64,000 nucleotides of DNA from Pseudoclavibacter sp. 13-3 (GCF_021168475.1 NZ_JAJOZT010000001.1:124001-188000), one strand, 5' to 3'. Shown: positions 1-8,659, counted from the stretch's first letter. Translations and numbers: made by a program. Notes: a model not told the origin generated them from the sequence alone.

Positions 1-407
1 TGCTCGTCGACGACGTGGAACTCACCCGCGACATGCCTGCCGAGGCGTGGCTCAAACAGATCATCCCGACCCTGATCGACCACCAGGCGGCGATCGTCAT
101 CGCCGGCACCCTCGCAGACGTCGCGACCGGGTTCAGCTCATGGAGAGTGGACATCAGAAAGAACCAGCAGGGCATTCTGCTCGACCCGCAGCAGCTGACC
201 GATGGCGACCTCATCGGCACACGCATCACCCGAGCAGAGATCAACGCCGACACACCGGCAGGGCGCGGCTGGGCCAACCTCGCCGGCACCGGACTGCGCC
301 CCGTGCAGATCCCCCTGGCCCCAGCGTCCACGGCCAACACCGAGAACACTGAACAGGCACACCGAACGGCAGCAGGCCACACGCCCGGCAGAGAGGCACA
401 CTCATGA
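1..407 (+). CDS. C-terminal end of an EccC/FtsK-type ATPase (partial)
   Basis: The reading frame is open from the window edge, so this is the last ~134 residues of a larger protein. It opens with LVDDVELT, which matches the Walker-B-like strand (LVDDxE) of the last ATPase domain in EccC proteins of type VII secretion. It then runs through VIAGTLADVATGFSSWR and ends in GDLIGTRI...PAGRGW, the usual EccC end (lid and 'PGRG' loop). EccC is the membrane motor that binds WXG100-type substrates. The stop overlaps the next start (ATGA), so the genes are translationally coupled, and an FHA protein follows. The coding strand is unusually rich in A and C. An FtsK-like conjugation ATPase is the alternative. 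Confidence 0.6.
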   Translation, partial: LVDDVELTRDMPAEAWLKQIIPTLIDHQAAIVIAGTLADVATGFSSWRVDIRKNQQGILLDPQQLTDGDLIGTRITRAEINADTPAGRGWANLAGTGLRPVQIPLAPASTANTENTEQAHRTAAGHTPGREAHS

Positions 408-1009
408 CCGAATTCGCCATCACGATCCCTTCCGACTGGAGCGAACTCGACGTGCGCCCGAACACCAGAGACGCGTCGATCACCGCACTCGTAGCAAAAC
501 GCATCGACGAGAACCCCGAACTACGACCGCTGCGCGCAGACCTCACCAGATACCTGCGCACCACCGCGAGACAGGCATGGGATGCCGGAGCCCGATACTG
601 CGCATGCTTCGCCATACCCGCAGACGGCGCACTGATCCCAGGCTCAGTCACCGTCTCATCACTGCCAAGACCACCGAGAACACCCGGCACAGACGCCGAG
701 ACTGCCATCATCACCCAGATTCAAAGCATCAAAGACACCGAAGACTCACCCGACACCCCACTGACGCTCTCGACCGCCGTCCTGCCCAAAGCAGGCCTCG
801 CACCACGCCTCACCGGAATCCGAGACATGCTCATCGACCACGACCACACAATCGTGCGCAGCCTCATCATGCAGACCTTCGTACCCGCAGGCGACCAGAT
901 CGCACTGATCAGCTGCGCCTCGCCCGCCCTCGACCTCGCAGACCCGCTCACCGAACTGTTCGACACCGTCACCGCCACACTCGAGCTCACCGAGACCGCA
1001 GATGCGTAA
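404..1009 (+). CDS. Uncharacterised protein in the type VII-like operon
   Basis: This is a 201-residue soluble protein with no signal peptide or membrane segment. It overlaps the preceding EccC-like gene by four bases and the following FHA gene by eight, so it belongs to the same operon. The N-terminus (FAITIPSDWSELD) and the alternating strand pattern recall Mog1/PsbP or LpqN-like folds found beside actinobacterial type VII loci, but no diagnostic motif is visible. That resemblance is inference only. Third codon positions strongly favour A and C, as in its two neighbours and unlike the genes downstream of 1,600. Confidence 0.55.
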   Translation: MTEFAITIPSDWSELDVRPNTRDASITALVAKRIDENPELRPLRADLTRYLRTTARQAWDAGARYCACFAIPADGALIPGSVTVSSLPRPPRTPGTDAETAIITQIQSIKDTEDSPDTPLTLSTAVLPKAGLAPRLTGIRDMLIDHDHTIVRSLIMQTFVPAGDQIALISCASPALDLADPLTELFDTVTATLELTETADA

Positions 1010-1586
1010 ACGCCACACTCCCAAGAAGACCGGGCAAAACCTCGTCACAGCTGTTACATCCAATGCGCCCATCGGCACCGGGCATTTCGATCTGAGAGCG
1101 CTCGAAGCCGCCTATGGCACCAGCACACACGTCACCACCCCCTACACCCTGCCTCGGCGTTCACAAGACATCGTCAGCGCACCCCCACGAATCCCCGCCG
1201 CACCTGGCCGCACCTCGCCCCCGCCGCGCCTCTCGCAGACCAGCGCACCCAGGGCGCACGAAAACAGGTGGAAGCTGATCATCTCGAATCACACCGAACA
1301 CACCATCACCAGCCCCACCATCATCGGACGCCGCCCCGATCAGACCTCCCCCTCGCAGCACACCATCACAATCGACGACCCACAGCACATCATCTCCCGC
1401 AACCACGTCGAAATCGCACCAACGACGGACGGCAGACTCTGGGCAGCCGACCTCGATTCAGGAAACGGCACCTACCTCACACACGACGGCCACACCACAC
1501 GCCTACACCCACACACACGCACCATCATCACCACCGGCGACACCCTGCGCATCGGCCCCCACAGCATCCACATCAGCGCCGCCTAA
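1002..1586 (+). CDS. FHA-domain protein
   Basis: The 194-residue product has a low-complexity Pro/Ser/Arg N-terminal half (to about residue 85) and a C-terminal forkhead-associated domain. FHA signatures are visible in order: IIGRRPD, then ISRNHVEI (the S-R-N-H phosphothreonine-binding loop), DSGNGTYL (the NGT loop) and a closing GDTLRIGPHSI. FHA domains bind phosphothreonine and are common partners of type VII secretion and Ser/Thr kinase systems. The position directly after the EccC-like gene supports a regulatory role there. The coding strand is extremely A/C-rich. Confidence 0.85.
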   Translation: MRKRHTPKKTGQNLVTAVTSNAPIGTGHFDLRALEAAYGTSTHVTTPYTLPRRSQDIVSAPPRIPAAPGRTSPPPRLSQTSAPRAHENRWKLIISNHTEHTITSPTIIGRRPDQTSPSQHTITIDDPQHIISRNHVEIAPTTDGRLWAADLDSGNGTYLTHDGHTTRLHPHTRTIITTGDTLRIGPHSIHISAA

Positions 1587-1610
1587 CCCGGCACCGCGCA
1601 CATCATCATC

Positions 1611-1838
1611 ATGACTTCACCGCATGACTTCACCCGCCTCGAAATCGGGACTCCACTCTGGATGGATGTGCCTCACCTGCGTTACCGGGAGCGTGTACTC
1701 GTGCAGCGTCTGACCGCGACTCAGGTCATCGTGCACCGTGGAGGAATCGTCTACCGCTTCCGCCGTGGCGACGGCACACAAGTGGGAGGCAAACGCCGCC
1801 TGCGTGTGATCCAAGACGCCGAGGCGGAAGCCCGATGA
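1611..1838 (+). CDS. Small hypothetical protein
   Basis: A 75-residue basic protein that I do not recognise. It looks like a compact beta-rich fold (LVQRLTATQVIVHRGGIVYRF). No Shine-Dalgarno precedes the ATG; instead GCACA sits 8 nt upstream (1,598-1,602), the motif shared by many starts in this element. The stop overlaps the next start (ATGA). A/C bias disappears from this gene onward, so it probably begins a different module from the type VII-like genes. Confidence 0.5.
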   Translation: MTSPHDFTRLEIGTPLWMDVPHLRYRERVLVQRLTATQVIVHRGGIVYRFRRGDGTQVGGKRRLRVIQDAEAEAR

Positions 1839-2158
1839 GGGTGGTCGTTGTCGAATCTCCATACGCCGGTACTGTCTATGAGAATGTCACCTACGCCAGG
1901 GAGTGCCTTGCAGACTGCCTGTCGCGCGGTGAGGCACCGTTTGCCAGCCACCTGCTGTACACGCAAGATGGTGTCCTCGACGACCATGACCCCTTCCAAC
2001 GGGACCTCGGAATCTCCGCGGGTCTCGCGATTGCGGAGCGAGCCGACGCGACGGTCGTCTACGTCGACCACGGCATCACACCTGGAATGAGAGCAGGCAT
2101 CCGGGCGGCTTTGAGGGCAGGTCGTGTCGTGGAGTATCGGGGTCTGGGGCACGCATAG
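1835..2158 (+). CDS. DUF7768-type (nucleoside deoxyribosyltransferase-like) protein
   Basis: A 107-residue protein with the pattern of the phage DUF7768 family: VVVESPYAG at the N-terminus, YARECLADCL, then RGEAPFASHLLYTQ, TVVYVDHGITPGM and a closing VEYRGLG. The fold is related to nucleoside 2-deoxyribosyltransferases and DUF4406, and members occur mainly in phages and mobile elements. The true substrate is unknown. It overlaps the previous gene by four bases. The stop lies in GCATAG, which at the same time forms the start-associated motif for the next gene. Confidence 0.7.
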   Translation: MRVVVVESPYAGTVYENVTYARECLADCLSRGEAPFASHLLYTQDGVLDDHDPFQRDLGISAGLAIAERADATVVYVDHGITPGMRAGIRAALRAGRVVEYRGLGHA

Positions 2159-2167
2159 ACGATGGGC

Positions 2168-2668
2168 ATGAGCAGACTTCACCGCGGCTGGCCACCGTAC
2201 CCGATGACCGCGCTTGAGCGAGCTGCGATCGTCCTCGGCCCTGAAGTGGTGCTGGTCGCCGGGCTGCTGGGTTCCTCGAGCTGGTGGTTCGCAGTAACTA
2301 TGTCCGCAGCCGCAGTACTCGTCCACGTTGGTGCTGTCCTCAGCCTGCGCCCGACGCGACTGGCGATCATTCAGCGCACCCGTGCGGCAGTCCGCAGTCG
2401 GACGGCCTCTGCTGCGTACCGGTTCCTCCTCTGTGCCACAGAAGAACCACGACTCACAGTCGTGGCAGCCATACTGCGCTCACGTCTGGAACGCGCTGTC
2501 AACGGCCCGCTGACTGAGAGCTCCAGCTTCGAACTCGGTGAGCACAGGTGGAGGTTCGTCGACGTCGGCCAGACTTGCTGGACGCTCCAATGGCTCGTCG
2601 ACGACGAATGGGAGCTTGTTTCCACGACGAGCGCGACAGCGAGACTCCCGCGCACATGGACATCATGA
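2168..2668 (+). CDS. Membrane-associated hypothetical protein
   Basis: A 166-residue protein with two hydrophobic helices near the N-terminus (about residues 20-58), then a basic linker and a soluble C-terminal domain ending ...WRFVDVGQTCWTLQWLVDD. The family is not recognised. Two in-frame ATGs exist (2,162 and 2,168). I chose 2,168 because it lies 10 nt after GCATA, the spacing seen at other element starts, and neither ATG has a Shine-Dalgarno. Confidence 0.45.
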   Translation: MSRLHRGWPPYPMTALERAAIVLGPEVVLVAGLLGSSSWWFAVTMSAAAVLVHVGAVLSLRPTRLAIIQRTRAAVRSRTASAAYRFLLCATEEPRLTVVAAILRSRLERAVNGPLTESSSFELGEHRWRFVDVGQTCWTLQWLVDDEWELVSTTSATARLPRTWTS

Positions 2669-2693
2669 GTGCAACAGCCGGAGGAGTCACATC

Positions 2694-3269
2694 ATGATGA
2701 TCGAGCCCGGTTCCGTATGGATCCGTCGCCGTGACCGCACGCCCGTGGTCATTGTCCCCGACCCTGTGGGTGACGGGCCGACGAGTACGACGCTCCGCAG
2801 GATCGCATGGCGGGCGCTGCCTGCGGGTCGACTGAACCGCACGACTGTCGCAGCCTGGGAGAAGAAGTTCGTGCCCTTGGTGCGCGACGGTCAGCGCGTG
2901 TCCGATGCGGGATCGGAGATCATCCGTGAGCTACTCCTCGGGTGTCGTGTCACACGGGTTGAAGAGGGACGGACCCTCGTCTTGGACTCCGGGATCCGCT
3001 TAGAAGTCTCCGGAAATATCGGGTGCGGAGGGTGCTCTGCCGGGAACTACTCGATCACCCGTCTAGAAGCGTTCGACAACGCCATCACTCGTGTGGAGTT
3101 CCCCACGCAACAGAGGGAATGCGACAGCGACGACCTCGAATACCTCCACATCACCGTGTACGCGGAAGGCGGGACAGTGCCCGACCGCACGATCCTCACC
3201 GCTGTCGGCACCCCGGGCAACGGGTACTACGGCAGTGGGTACACCATCACCGTCCGTCTCCCCGAGTGA
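2694..3269 (+). CDS. Phage-type protein with DUF7448-like C-terminal domain
   Basis: A 191-residue protein. Residues ~70-190 match the DUF7448 pattern of phage proteins (LLGCRVTRVEEGRTLVLDSG, then IGCGGCSAGNYSITRLEAFDNAITRVE, then LEYLHITVYAEGG). The function of that domain is unknown. The N-terminal 65 residues are separate and unrecognised. The start follows a strong GGAGGAG at 2,680-2,686. A ten-codon open frame (ATG at 2,665, product MSATAGGVTS) spans this Shine-Dalgarno and ends across the start codon. The GCACA motif at 2,652-2,656 lies 8 nt before that ATG, so this may be a short 5' leader. Confidence 0.6.
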   Translation: MMIEPGSVWIRRRDRTPVVIVPDPVGDGPTSTTLRRIAWRALPAGRLNRTTVAAWEKKFVPLVRDGQRVSDAGSEIIRELLLGCRVTRVEEGRTLVLDSGIRLEVSGNIGCGGCSAGNYSITRLEAFDNAITRVEFPTQQRECDSDDLEYLHITVYAEGGTVPDRTILTAVGTPGNGYYGSGYTITVRLPE

Positions 3270-3301
3270 GCGGTCTGCGCCACTCCGCGCACATAAGCCG
3301 C

Positions 3302-3601
3302 ATGAGCGCAACCGCCACACTTGACCGAATCATCGACCACGGCACCACGGACCAGGCCTCCGGGATTATCACCTGCGCGGACGGCGCAGTGCTCGGCGTC
3401 TACGCGAACAGCCTCGTGCACAGTCTGCCAATGGCCGACTCCGCCGGACCATACACCCACCTCGAGGTGGTCATACCGGAGGGCGTCGAACCGCCAGAGG
3501 GCGGCTGGATCATCAACCGTGACCAGCACTGGCGCGGCTACGTCGAAGTCGAGGACGTCCGCGAACTGATCGCTCGTCACGGTGGTGAGGCGGCTGCATG
3601 A
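3302..3601 (+). CDS. Small hypothetical protein
   Basis: A 99-residue acidic protein of unknown function (SGIITCADGAVLGVYANSL, then LPMADSAGPYTHLEVVIPEG). The ATG has no Shine-Dalgarno but lies 8 nt after GCACA (3,289-3,293). A decayed second copy of its central part can be read at 6,698-6,793. The stop overlaps the next gene by four bases. Confidence 0.5.
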   Translation: MSATATLDRIIDHGTTDQASGIITCADGAVLGVYANSLVHSLPMADSAGPYTHLEVVIPEGVEPPEGGWIINRDQHWRGYVEVEDVRELIARHGGEAAA

Positions 3602-3951
3602 CACACCGCACCGATGGAGACGAGTTGCACCGGCGCACAGAGGATCAGTCGAAATCGGTACAGGCCCGAATCGTCATCGCCGAGCTCCCGAGACTCGGGG
3701 CCTCCCGCGCCGCCGGTACCAGATGGGCAAACGCCATCGACCTGAGTCACGCCGAAGAGCTCCAGCTTGACGGCAGCATGACCGCCTCACTCAACCAGTC
3801 ATTCATCGACGCCGCGGTGCATGTCCTGTCGCGACGAGTCAAGGCCATCACCGTCACCGGAATCCAGGCAGTCAATGCCCGGTGCCGTGAATACCTGACT
3901 GACTCCGCAGCTCAGTATCACGTGCCCCTCACCATCAAGGACAGTGAGTGA
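3598..3951 (+). CDS. Hypothetical protein, possibly STAS-like (DUF4325)
   Basis: A 117-residue protein, translationally coupled to the previous gene (ATGA). The stretch IDLSHAEELQLDGSMTASLNQSFIDAAVHVL has the strand-helix rhythm of STAS-like DUF4325 proteins ('hDFSgvexhsxsFaxELh'), but the match is loose and is inference. It is the last gene of the leftward plus-strand group; the next gene is convergent. Confidence 0.4.
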   Translation: MTHRTDGDELHRRTEDQSKSVQARIVIAELPRLGASRAAGTRWANAIDLSHAEELQLDGSMTASLNQSFIDAAVHVLSRRVKAITVTGIQAVNARCREYLTDSAAQYHVPLTIKDSE

Positions 3952-4035
3952 TCGGCGACGGGTGGCGCCAGTACAGTGATTTCCGGCTACCTCCTCGCAT
4001 TTTTCTAGCGATGACGGCGACCTCTCCTCAATGAT

Positions 4036-6555
4036 CTAGTGCTGAGATGCCTGAGGCAGGAAGTCCTGGGTCCACTGCTGTGTCAGTTCATCTGCGCTGA
4101 GGTGGAACTGTCGGAGGTTTGCCCCGACTGCTGTTTGGTCGCGGAAGCGCTCTTTATCCGCAAGTGCCACGGCGAAATTCTTGACTGCGTCTCGTAGTTC
4201 TTTGAGACGTTCGAAGGACATGATACGTGCCCCCTGCCGCGGAGTTGCGTCCCAGTTGGGTGTGCGTGATGGATGAATGAGGATCGGCACTTGTGTGAAT
4301 GAGGTGCCTGCGTATGTAGCGTCAAACCAGTCGGCAGACCCCGAGAGCTGCCCGAGGTAGTCACGGCTGATCGTCTCAGCGGCCGCCTCACTTTTTGCCT
4401 CGACCACCCAGTGCTGTCCAGTGCTCATCGTCCAAAGATTGTCCGGCCCACGACCAGACTCATTATCGGGCCGAGATGACGTGAAACCGAGGATGCACCC
4501 GAGTGTTTCGAACGCTGCCTCGAACCGCCTGTAGGTGCCTGACTCGATGCTCGGGGTGAGGTCGCGGAGCAACGACTCGATGCCGACTTCGAAGCTCTGG
4601 AGGGTTGAGTAGTTCTTGTTCATGTACTGGGCCGCCTCCGCTGCCTGGTTCGCGTTGGACGGCTGGCGACGAGCTGAGGACTGCCCCGAAGTCTTGAGGA
4701 TGTAGTTGTTGTCGGTGCGGGCGCTGTACTGCAGTTTACGTGCCTGTTCGGGGTCAACGAGGTTGATGTAGCTTGCGCCGCGCTGCTTGAGCCAGCCCTT
4801 GAGCCGATTGTCTGGGACCTTGTCGTAGATCTGCTGCAGGACCCGACCTGCCTCCAAATACTGGCCAGACATCGCGCAAGTAAAGGCATCACGCTCGGCC
4901 CTGACCTCGGGAGGCACGACGCTGGCCTCCCCATACGTGACATTGGCGATCGACTGCTTGCTGGCGCTAACCCACTCCGGATCGCGCTCTAGGAATCCCT
5001 CAATGGCTTCGTCAAAAAAGGACATTGTTTTACCCCGACCCTCCGCCGCGAGAGCATTTGACAGTTCGTACTGAGCGCGGGTCGCTGGCGAGAGCTGTTC
5101 CTTGGCGCTGGCATCATAGAGTCTCTCGACTAGCCGAGGATCAAGCAGCATCGCGACGCAGTAGTCGTCGGTGGAGCGCACGCCGCGCCCCATACCCTGC
5201 TCGATGCGCTGCACTTGGCGTACGTTCATGGTCTCGGTGCCTCCGAGCGCGGCAGCTTCCACTTGCTCGAACGGTGAGTAGCGCTCCGGAAGTCCGTCGA
5301 GGATGAGAATCCGACAAGCGTCGCCAGGCAGATCGACTCCGTCATAGCGGGCGATCAGCACGACGAGTCCCAGATGACCTCGGGTGAGTTTCTGCACCAC
5401 ACTCTCGATGGTGCTGGCGTCGTGGATCTCCGTTGTGAGGGACTCCCAGTCCTGCGCTCGATGTCGTGATGGAACGATTACGACAACATTACGGTTTTGC
5501 GCCCACACTTGCACGCTTGCGAGTACTTGTTCTTTGGTGATTACGCGGCTCGTCTCCATTGGCGTCAAGATGATCCGATCGCCAAGGTCGCCTGCCGATG
5601 AGGGAACAATTGGGTCGGTGACGCACTCCGACGCCACAGCCATATGTGTCGTGAGCATCGAGTCGTCCGCCAGAGTTGCGGTCATGTATATGCGGCGACT
5701 GGCTTTCATATAGGAGGGCACAACTGCCAAATCAGGGTATGGTAGTCGCACTTCGACCTGCTGAGGCGAAAACACTGCCTCGCAGAGCTGAAGATGCTCC
5801 TGCAGCATCGGCCAGCCGAACTGCGCATTCTCGTTCTGTCCCTCGTCACCCGCGAAGGTGCTGAGGATACGATATGCACTGTCCTGCTGAGCTTGCCAAT
5901 CCCAATACGGCACTGGAACCGACCGTGTCCCTCTACCTTCCATGATCGCAGTGTGCCCTGCCATTGACTGTTTCTTGAGCTCCTCGTTGAACAGGGCCAG
6001 GAGCTCACGATACTGCGGGGATTGCGCAGGAATAGTAAGCGAGAACTGCTCCTCAATGATCGGGATACAGGCATGTGCATCGTCAATGATCACCGTGCTG
6101 ACCGGGATCGACTGAGCAAGGGTACCGTGGAGTCCGAATTTCGATTTGCCGTTGTACATGGTGTGCACTGTGGTGATGAGTATGGCTTGATGCTGGCGAA
6201 AGATTGGGTCTCGCGGGTCTTTGGTCCACTTGATTCCCAAGTTATCGGCGGTTCTGCAAACCTGTGCGACCAGCTGCTTGTTGGGCACCAAATAGACGGC
6301 TGGCTCTTTCTTCTCGTTGAGTGAGGACTTGAGAATCAACAGTCCGACGACGGTTTTTCCGCTCCCGGTGTTCATCTTCACCACGAGGTCAGGCTCATTG
6401 CGTCGCTGGAACCACTTGTCCCAGACCTCTGTCTGGATGTCGTGAGGGAAACGGAACGGCGACCCAGAGGGTTTCGGAAGGGCACGGAAGAGCTGCTTCG
6501 GGTCGACGGTGCTGTCAGCTGGATTTCCCTGACCAATGTTGCTGAAGATGCTCAT
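4036..6555 (-). CDS. DEAD/DEAH-type helicase fused to a nuclease-like C-terminal domain
   Basis: An 839-residue superfamily 2 helicase. Visible motifs are a Q-motif region (FPHDIQ, ~36-41), Walker A MNTGSGKTV (~61-69), motif Ia LVPNKQLV, motif II IIDDAH (~156-161), motif III YMTAT, and motif VI QRIEQGMGRGVRS. The last ~135 residues (from ~704) contain GPDNLW...HWVVEAKSE, the D-x(n)-ExK pattern of PD-(D/E)xK nucleases. The ATG at 6,555 was preferred over a TTG six codons upstream. Single-polypeptide helicase-nucleases in accessory DNA are often anti-phage or DNA-processing enzymes; which applies here is unknown. It is monocistronic. Confidence 0.75.
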   Translation of the reverse strand: MSIFSNIGQGNPADSTVDPKQLFRALPKPSGSPFRFPHDIQTEVWDKWFQRRNEPDLVVKMNTGSGKTVVGLLILKSSLNEKKEPAVYLVPNKQLVAQVCRTADNLGIKWTKDPRDPIFRQHQAILITTVHTMYNGKSKFGLHGTLAQSIPVSTVIIDDAHACIPIIEEQFSLTIPAQSPQYRELLALFNEELKKQSMAGHTAIMEGRGTRSVPVPYWDWQAQQDSAYRILSTFAGDEGQNENAQFGWPMLQEHLQLCEAVFSPQQVEVRLPYPDLAVVPSYMKASRRIYMTATLADDSMLTTHMAVASECVTDPIVPSSAGDLGDRIILTPMETSRVITKEQVLASVQVWAQNRNVVVIVPSRHRAQDWESLTTEIHDASTIESVVQKLTRGHLGLVVLIARYDGVDLPGDACRILILDGLPERYSPFEQVEAAALGGTETMNVRQVQRIEQGMGRGVRSTDDYCVAMLLDPRLVERLYDASAKEQLSPATRAQYELSNALAAEGRGKTMSFFDEAIEGFLERDPEWVSASKQSIANVTYGEASVVPPEVRAERDAFTCAMSGQYLEAGRVLQQIYDKVPDNRLKGWLKQRGASYINLVDPEQARKLQYSARTDNNYILKTSGQSSARRQPSNANQAAEAAQYMNKNYSTLQSFEVGIESLLRDLTPSIESGTYRRFEAAFETLGCILGFTSSRPDNESGRGPDNLWTMSTGQHWVVEAKSEAAAETISRDYLGQLSGSADWFDATYAGTSFTQVPILIHPSRTPNWDATPRQGARIMSFERLKELRDAVKNFAVALADKERFRDQTAVGANLRQFHLSADELTQQWTQDFLPQASQH

Positions 6556-6697
6556 TCTGCGTGTCCGCCCCAATCTCGCGTCGTCTATCTGTCGGCCGTC
6601 ATTCTGCCTGCCACCAAACCCTACGCCTACGTGTGTGGTTCACAGGACGTCGCCAGCTTGCCGACAGTGTGACCGCCTAGGGGCGTGAGGAACGCGG

Positions 6698-6793
6698 TAT
6701 CGAGCGTCAGGGGACTTCACCTTCGCAGACGGCGCCGCGTTCGAGGTACACGCGTATGGTTATGAGCTCCCAATGGCCGATGCCGGCAATTAA
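6698..6793 (+). pseudogene. Remnant of a paralogue of the 3,302-3,601 gene
   Basis: Read in the frame of 6,713, the DNA encodes ASGDFTFADGAAFEVHAY then ELPMADAGN before a TAA. This aligns residue for residue with ASGIITCADGAVLGVYAN...SLPMADSAG of the protein at 3,302-3,601. There is no start codon and the 3' half is missing. The ~340-base gap between the helicase and umuC thus holds an eroded duplicate rather than nothing. Confidence 0.5.
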
Positions 6794-6908
6794 GGCTCAG
6801 GTGAAGTCCCTGGCTGCCGAGGCCGAGGTGTTCCGTCTGCTGAACACCGCGGGGTCTGCGCAGTCCGCGGATGATCTGGCGCGTGCTGCTGAGGTGGAAG
6901 GCCGGTAG
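6756..6908 (+). CDS. Small ORF of doubtful status
   Basis: A 50-codon frame (starts at 6,756 or 6,762) ending five bases before the convergent umuC stop. Its 3' part (VKSLAAEAEVFRLLNTAG then SADDLARAAEVEGR) looks like genuine helical protein, but the 5' part runs over the remnant of another gene in a different frame. It may be the tail of a gene joined to the remnant by a deletion. No convincing Shine-Dalgarno. Confidence 0.3.
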   Translation: MVMSSQWPMPAIKAQVKSLAAEAEVFRLLNTAGSAQSADDLARAAEVEGR

Positions 6909-6912
6909 CTCG

Positions 6913-8193
6913 TCATCGTGCGATCGCGAGTTCGTCCCAGTGCGTGGTCGCCCGTAGAGAGAGCATCTCCCGCTTCATCTGCCAGTCTGGTGGTGTCTGC
7001 AGGCCCGCGAGCCCGAGCCCGATCGCTCCCCTGCCGAGCCGATCGTTCACCCGGTCCATGAGACCGCAGACCCGTGATGCGGGTGTGTCTGCGTCGAAGA
7101 GGTCCAAGGGCACCTGGTCATCGGCTTGTGCGATGTCGCTGAGGCTCACCCCGGCTCGCACGTAGCGGCGCCCTTCGAGCATCCTGGGGAGCACCAGTCC
7201 TGTCGCCGCTCTGGTGATGAGCGCCGGGTCTGCGGTCCGAGGGACGATCTCGCAGGCGGCGGCTGCGGTGTGCATCGGGGGTGTCGCCCAGGCTGTCTGA
7301 GCCCACGCGTAGACAGAGCCCGCGATTGACCCTTGCGCTCGCAGTCTTCGGCTGGCGTTCTGCGCGTAGATGGACAGCACCTGCCCCATCTCTGTCGGCG
7401 TGCTCACGGGCGTTGAGAAGGAGCGGGAGAAGAGGACCTGCTGACGGATGGCGTCGTGGTCTCCGATCTCGATGCATGGTGTGCCGCGCAGCTCGAGAAT
7501 GGTGTGCGCCATGTTCACGTTGAACCTGCTGCGCATGTTCTGGGGATCAGAGTCCCTGAGTTGCAGCGCCGTTTCGATGCCGATACCGGAGAGTCTCTTC
7601 ACTCCCCTGCGGCCGACTCCCCAGAGTTCGCTGACCGGCGTGGAGTCGAGGATGCGGTTCATCTGGTCCGGCGTGTACCAGTCGGTGCAGGCGACCCCTG
7701 CGAGCGTTCGGCTGGACTTCGCACCGTGGCTGGCCAGTTTCGCAAGCGTTCTGGTCGGGGCGATACCGACGGAGACGGGCACGCCGATGTCGTGGCGGAT
7801 GCGTCGGCGTATCTCACGGGCGGTGGACACCAGTTCACCGACGGTGCCGCTCAGGCGAACGAAGGCCTCGTCTATCGAGTAGACCTCGACTTGGTCGCTG
7901 AATCGTCGCAGCATCGCCATGATGCGTCCGGAGATGTCGCCGTAGAGCTCATAGTTCGACGAGCGCGCCACGACCCCGTGCTTGTCGGCCCAGGCCTGCA
8001 GTCGAAACCACGGCTCGCCCATAGGAATGCCCAAGGCCTTTGCCTCGGCGCTTCGTGCGACCACACAGCCGTCGTTGTTCGACAGCACCACGACCGGTCG
8101 GCCTTCCAAGGACGGGTCGAAGATTCGTTCGCAGGCTGCGAAGCAGGAGTTCACGTCGACGAGCGCGAACCGCGTCAGACTCGGTGCAGGCAT
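6913..8193 (-). CDS. umuC: UmuC-like Y-family DNA polymerase (element copy)
   Basis: A 426-residue translesion polymerase (Pol V catalytic subunit family). Seen are [15 protein letters not shown] with the first metal-binding Asp, [15 protein letters not shown], the catalytic YSIDEAF, and the thumb/finger segment [15 protein letters not shown]. The ATG at 8,193 lies inside the end of umuD (19-base overlap in another frame), so the two are coupled. The family copies past DNA lesions with low fidelity when complexed with UmuD'2. A close paralogue with the same overlap lies in the chromosome at 31,540-32,865. Confidence 0.9.
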   Translation of the reverse strand: MPAPSLTRFALVDVNSCFAACERIFDPSLEGRPVVVLSNNDGCVVARSAEAKALGIPMGEPWFRLQAWADKHGVVARSSNYELYGDISGRIMAMLRRFSDQVEVYSIDEAFVRLSGTVGELVSTAREIRRRIRHDIGVPVSVGIAPTRTLAKLASHGAKSSRTLAGVACTDWYTPDQMNRILDSTPVSELWGVGRRGVKRLSGIGIETALQLRDSDPQNMRSRFNVNMAHTILELRGTPCIEIGDHDAIRQQVLFSRSFSTPVSTPTEMGQVLSIYAQNASRRLRAQGSIAGSVYAWAQTAWATPPMHTAAAACEIVPRTADPALITRAATGLVLPRMLEGRRYVRAGVSLSDIAQADDQVPLDLFDADTPASRVCGLMDRVNDRLGRGAIGLGLAGLQTPPDWQMKREMLSLRATTHWDELAIAR

Positions 8194-8594
8194 CTGGTCA
8201 CCACGCCCCACACGGAGAGCTCCTGCCCCTCGCCGATATGGATGACCGGGTAGTCGGGGTTCTCCGGGTGTAGTTGCGGGCCGCGCCCGGTCAGGCGCAG
8301 CCGTTTGATGGTGAGTTCACCTTCGACGACGGCGATGACGATGCTGCCGTCAACGGGCCGCAGCGAGCGGTCCACGATCACTTCGTCGCCGTCGCTGATG
8401 CCACAGCCGATCATGGAGTCGCCGGCGACACGAATGATGAAGGTCGCTACGGGGTCTGCGATCAGATGCTCGTTCAAGTCGATGGAGCCGTCGAAGTAGT
8501 CCTGCGCCGGCGAGGGGAACCCAGCATGAACCGGGCTCAGTGCGGCGAGCACGGTCACACGACCGTGCGGTTCGATCTTCGCAATCTGTGCCAC
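8175..8594 (-). CDS. umuD: UmuD-like self-cleaving SOS protein (full length)
   Basis: The GTG at 8,594 follows GGAGG and gives 139 residues, the same length as E. coli UmuD. Numbering from this start puts the cleavage site at Ala24-Gly25 ([12 protein letters not shown]), the nucleophile Ser at 60 (GDSM) and the general base Lys at 97 (TIKRL), exactly as in E. coli. RecA-ssDNA-stimulated self-cleavage should yield UmuD', which partners UmuC. A LexA box lies just upstream. An upstream ATG at 8,621 overlaps the LexA box and was rejected as start. Confidence 0.9.
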   Translation of the reverse strand: MAQIAKIEPHGRVTVLAALSPVHAGFPSPAQDYFDGSIDLNEHLIADPVATFIIRVAGDSMIGCGISDGDEVIVDRSLRPVDGSIVIAVVEGELTIKRLRLTGRGPQLHPENPDYPVIHIGEGQELSVWGVVTRCLHRV

Positions 8595-8613
8595 GGCAAC
8601 CACCTCCAAGTAT

Positions 8614-8629
8614 TCGAACACATGTTCGA
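8614..8629. promoter_or_regulatory. LexA (SOS) box of the element umuDC
   Basis: TCGAACACATGTTCGA is a perfect palindrome and a perfect match to the actinobacterial SOS consensus TCGAACN4GTTCGA. Its near end is 19 bases upstream of the umuD GTG start. A TATACT-like -10 lies just beyond it, so LexA would block the transcription start. The element's umuDC is therefore predicted to be induced by DNA damage. Confidence 0.9.
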
Positions 8630-8659
8630 TTCAGAGTATAGGTGTCTTTGCCGACACGC

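Noticed and set aside
8595-8621. ATG at 8,621 as umuD start
   Set aside because: It lies in the LexA box; the GTG at 8,594 has GGAGG and restores exact E. coli numbering of cleavage and catalytic residues.
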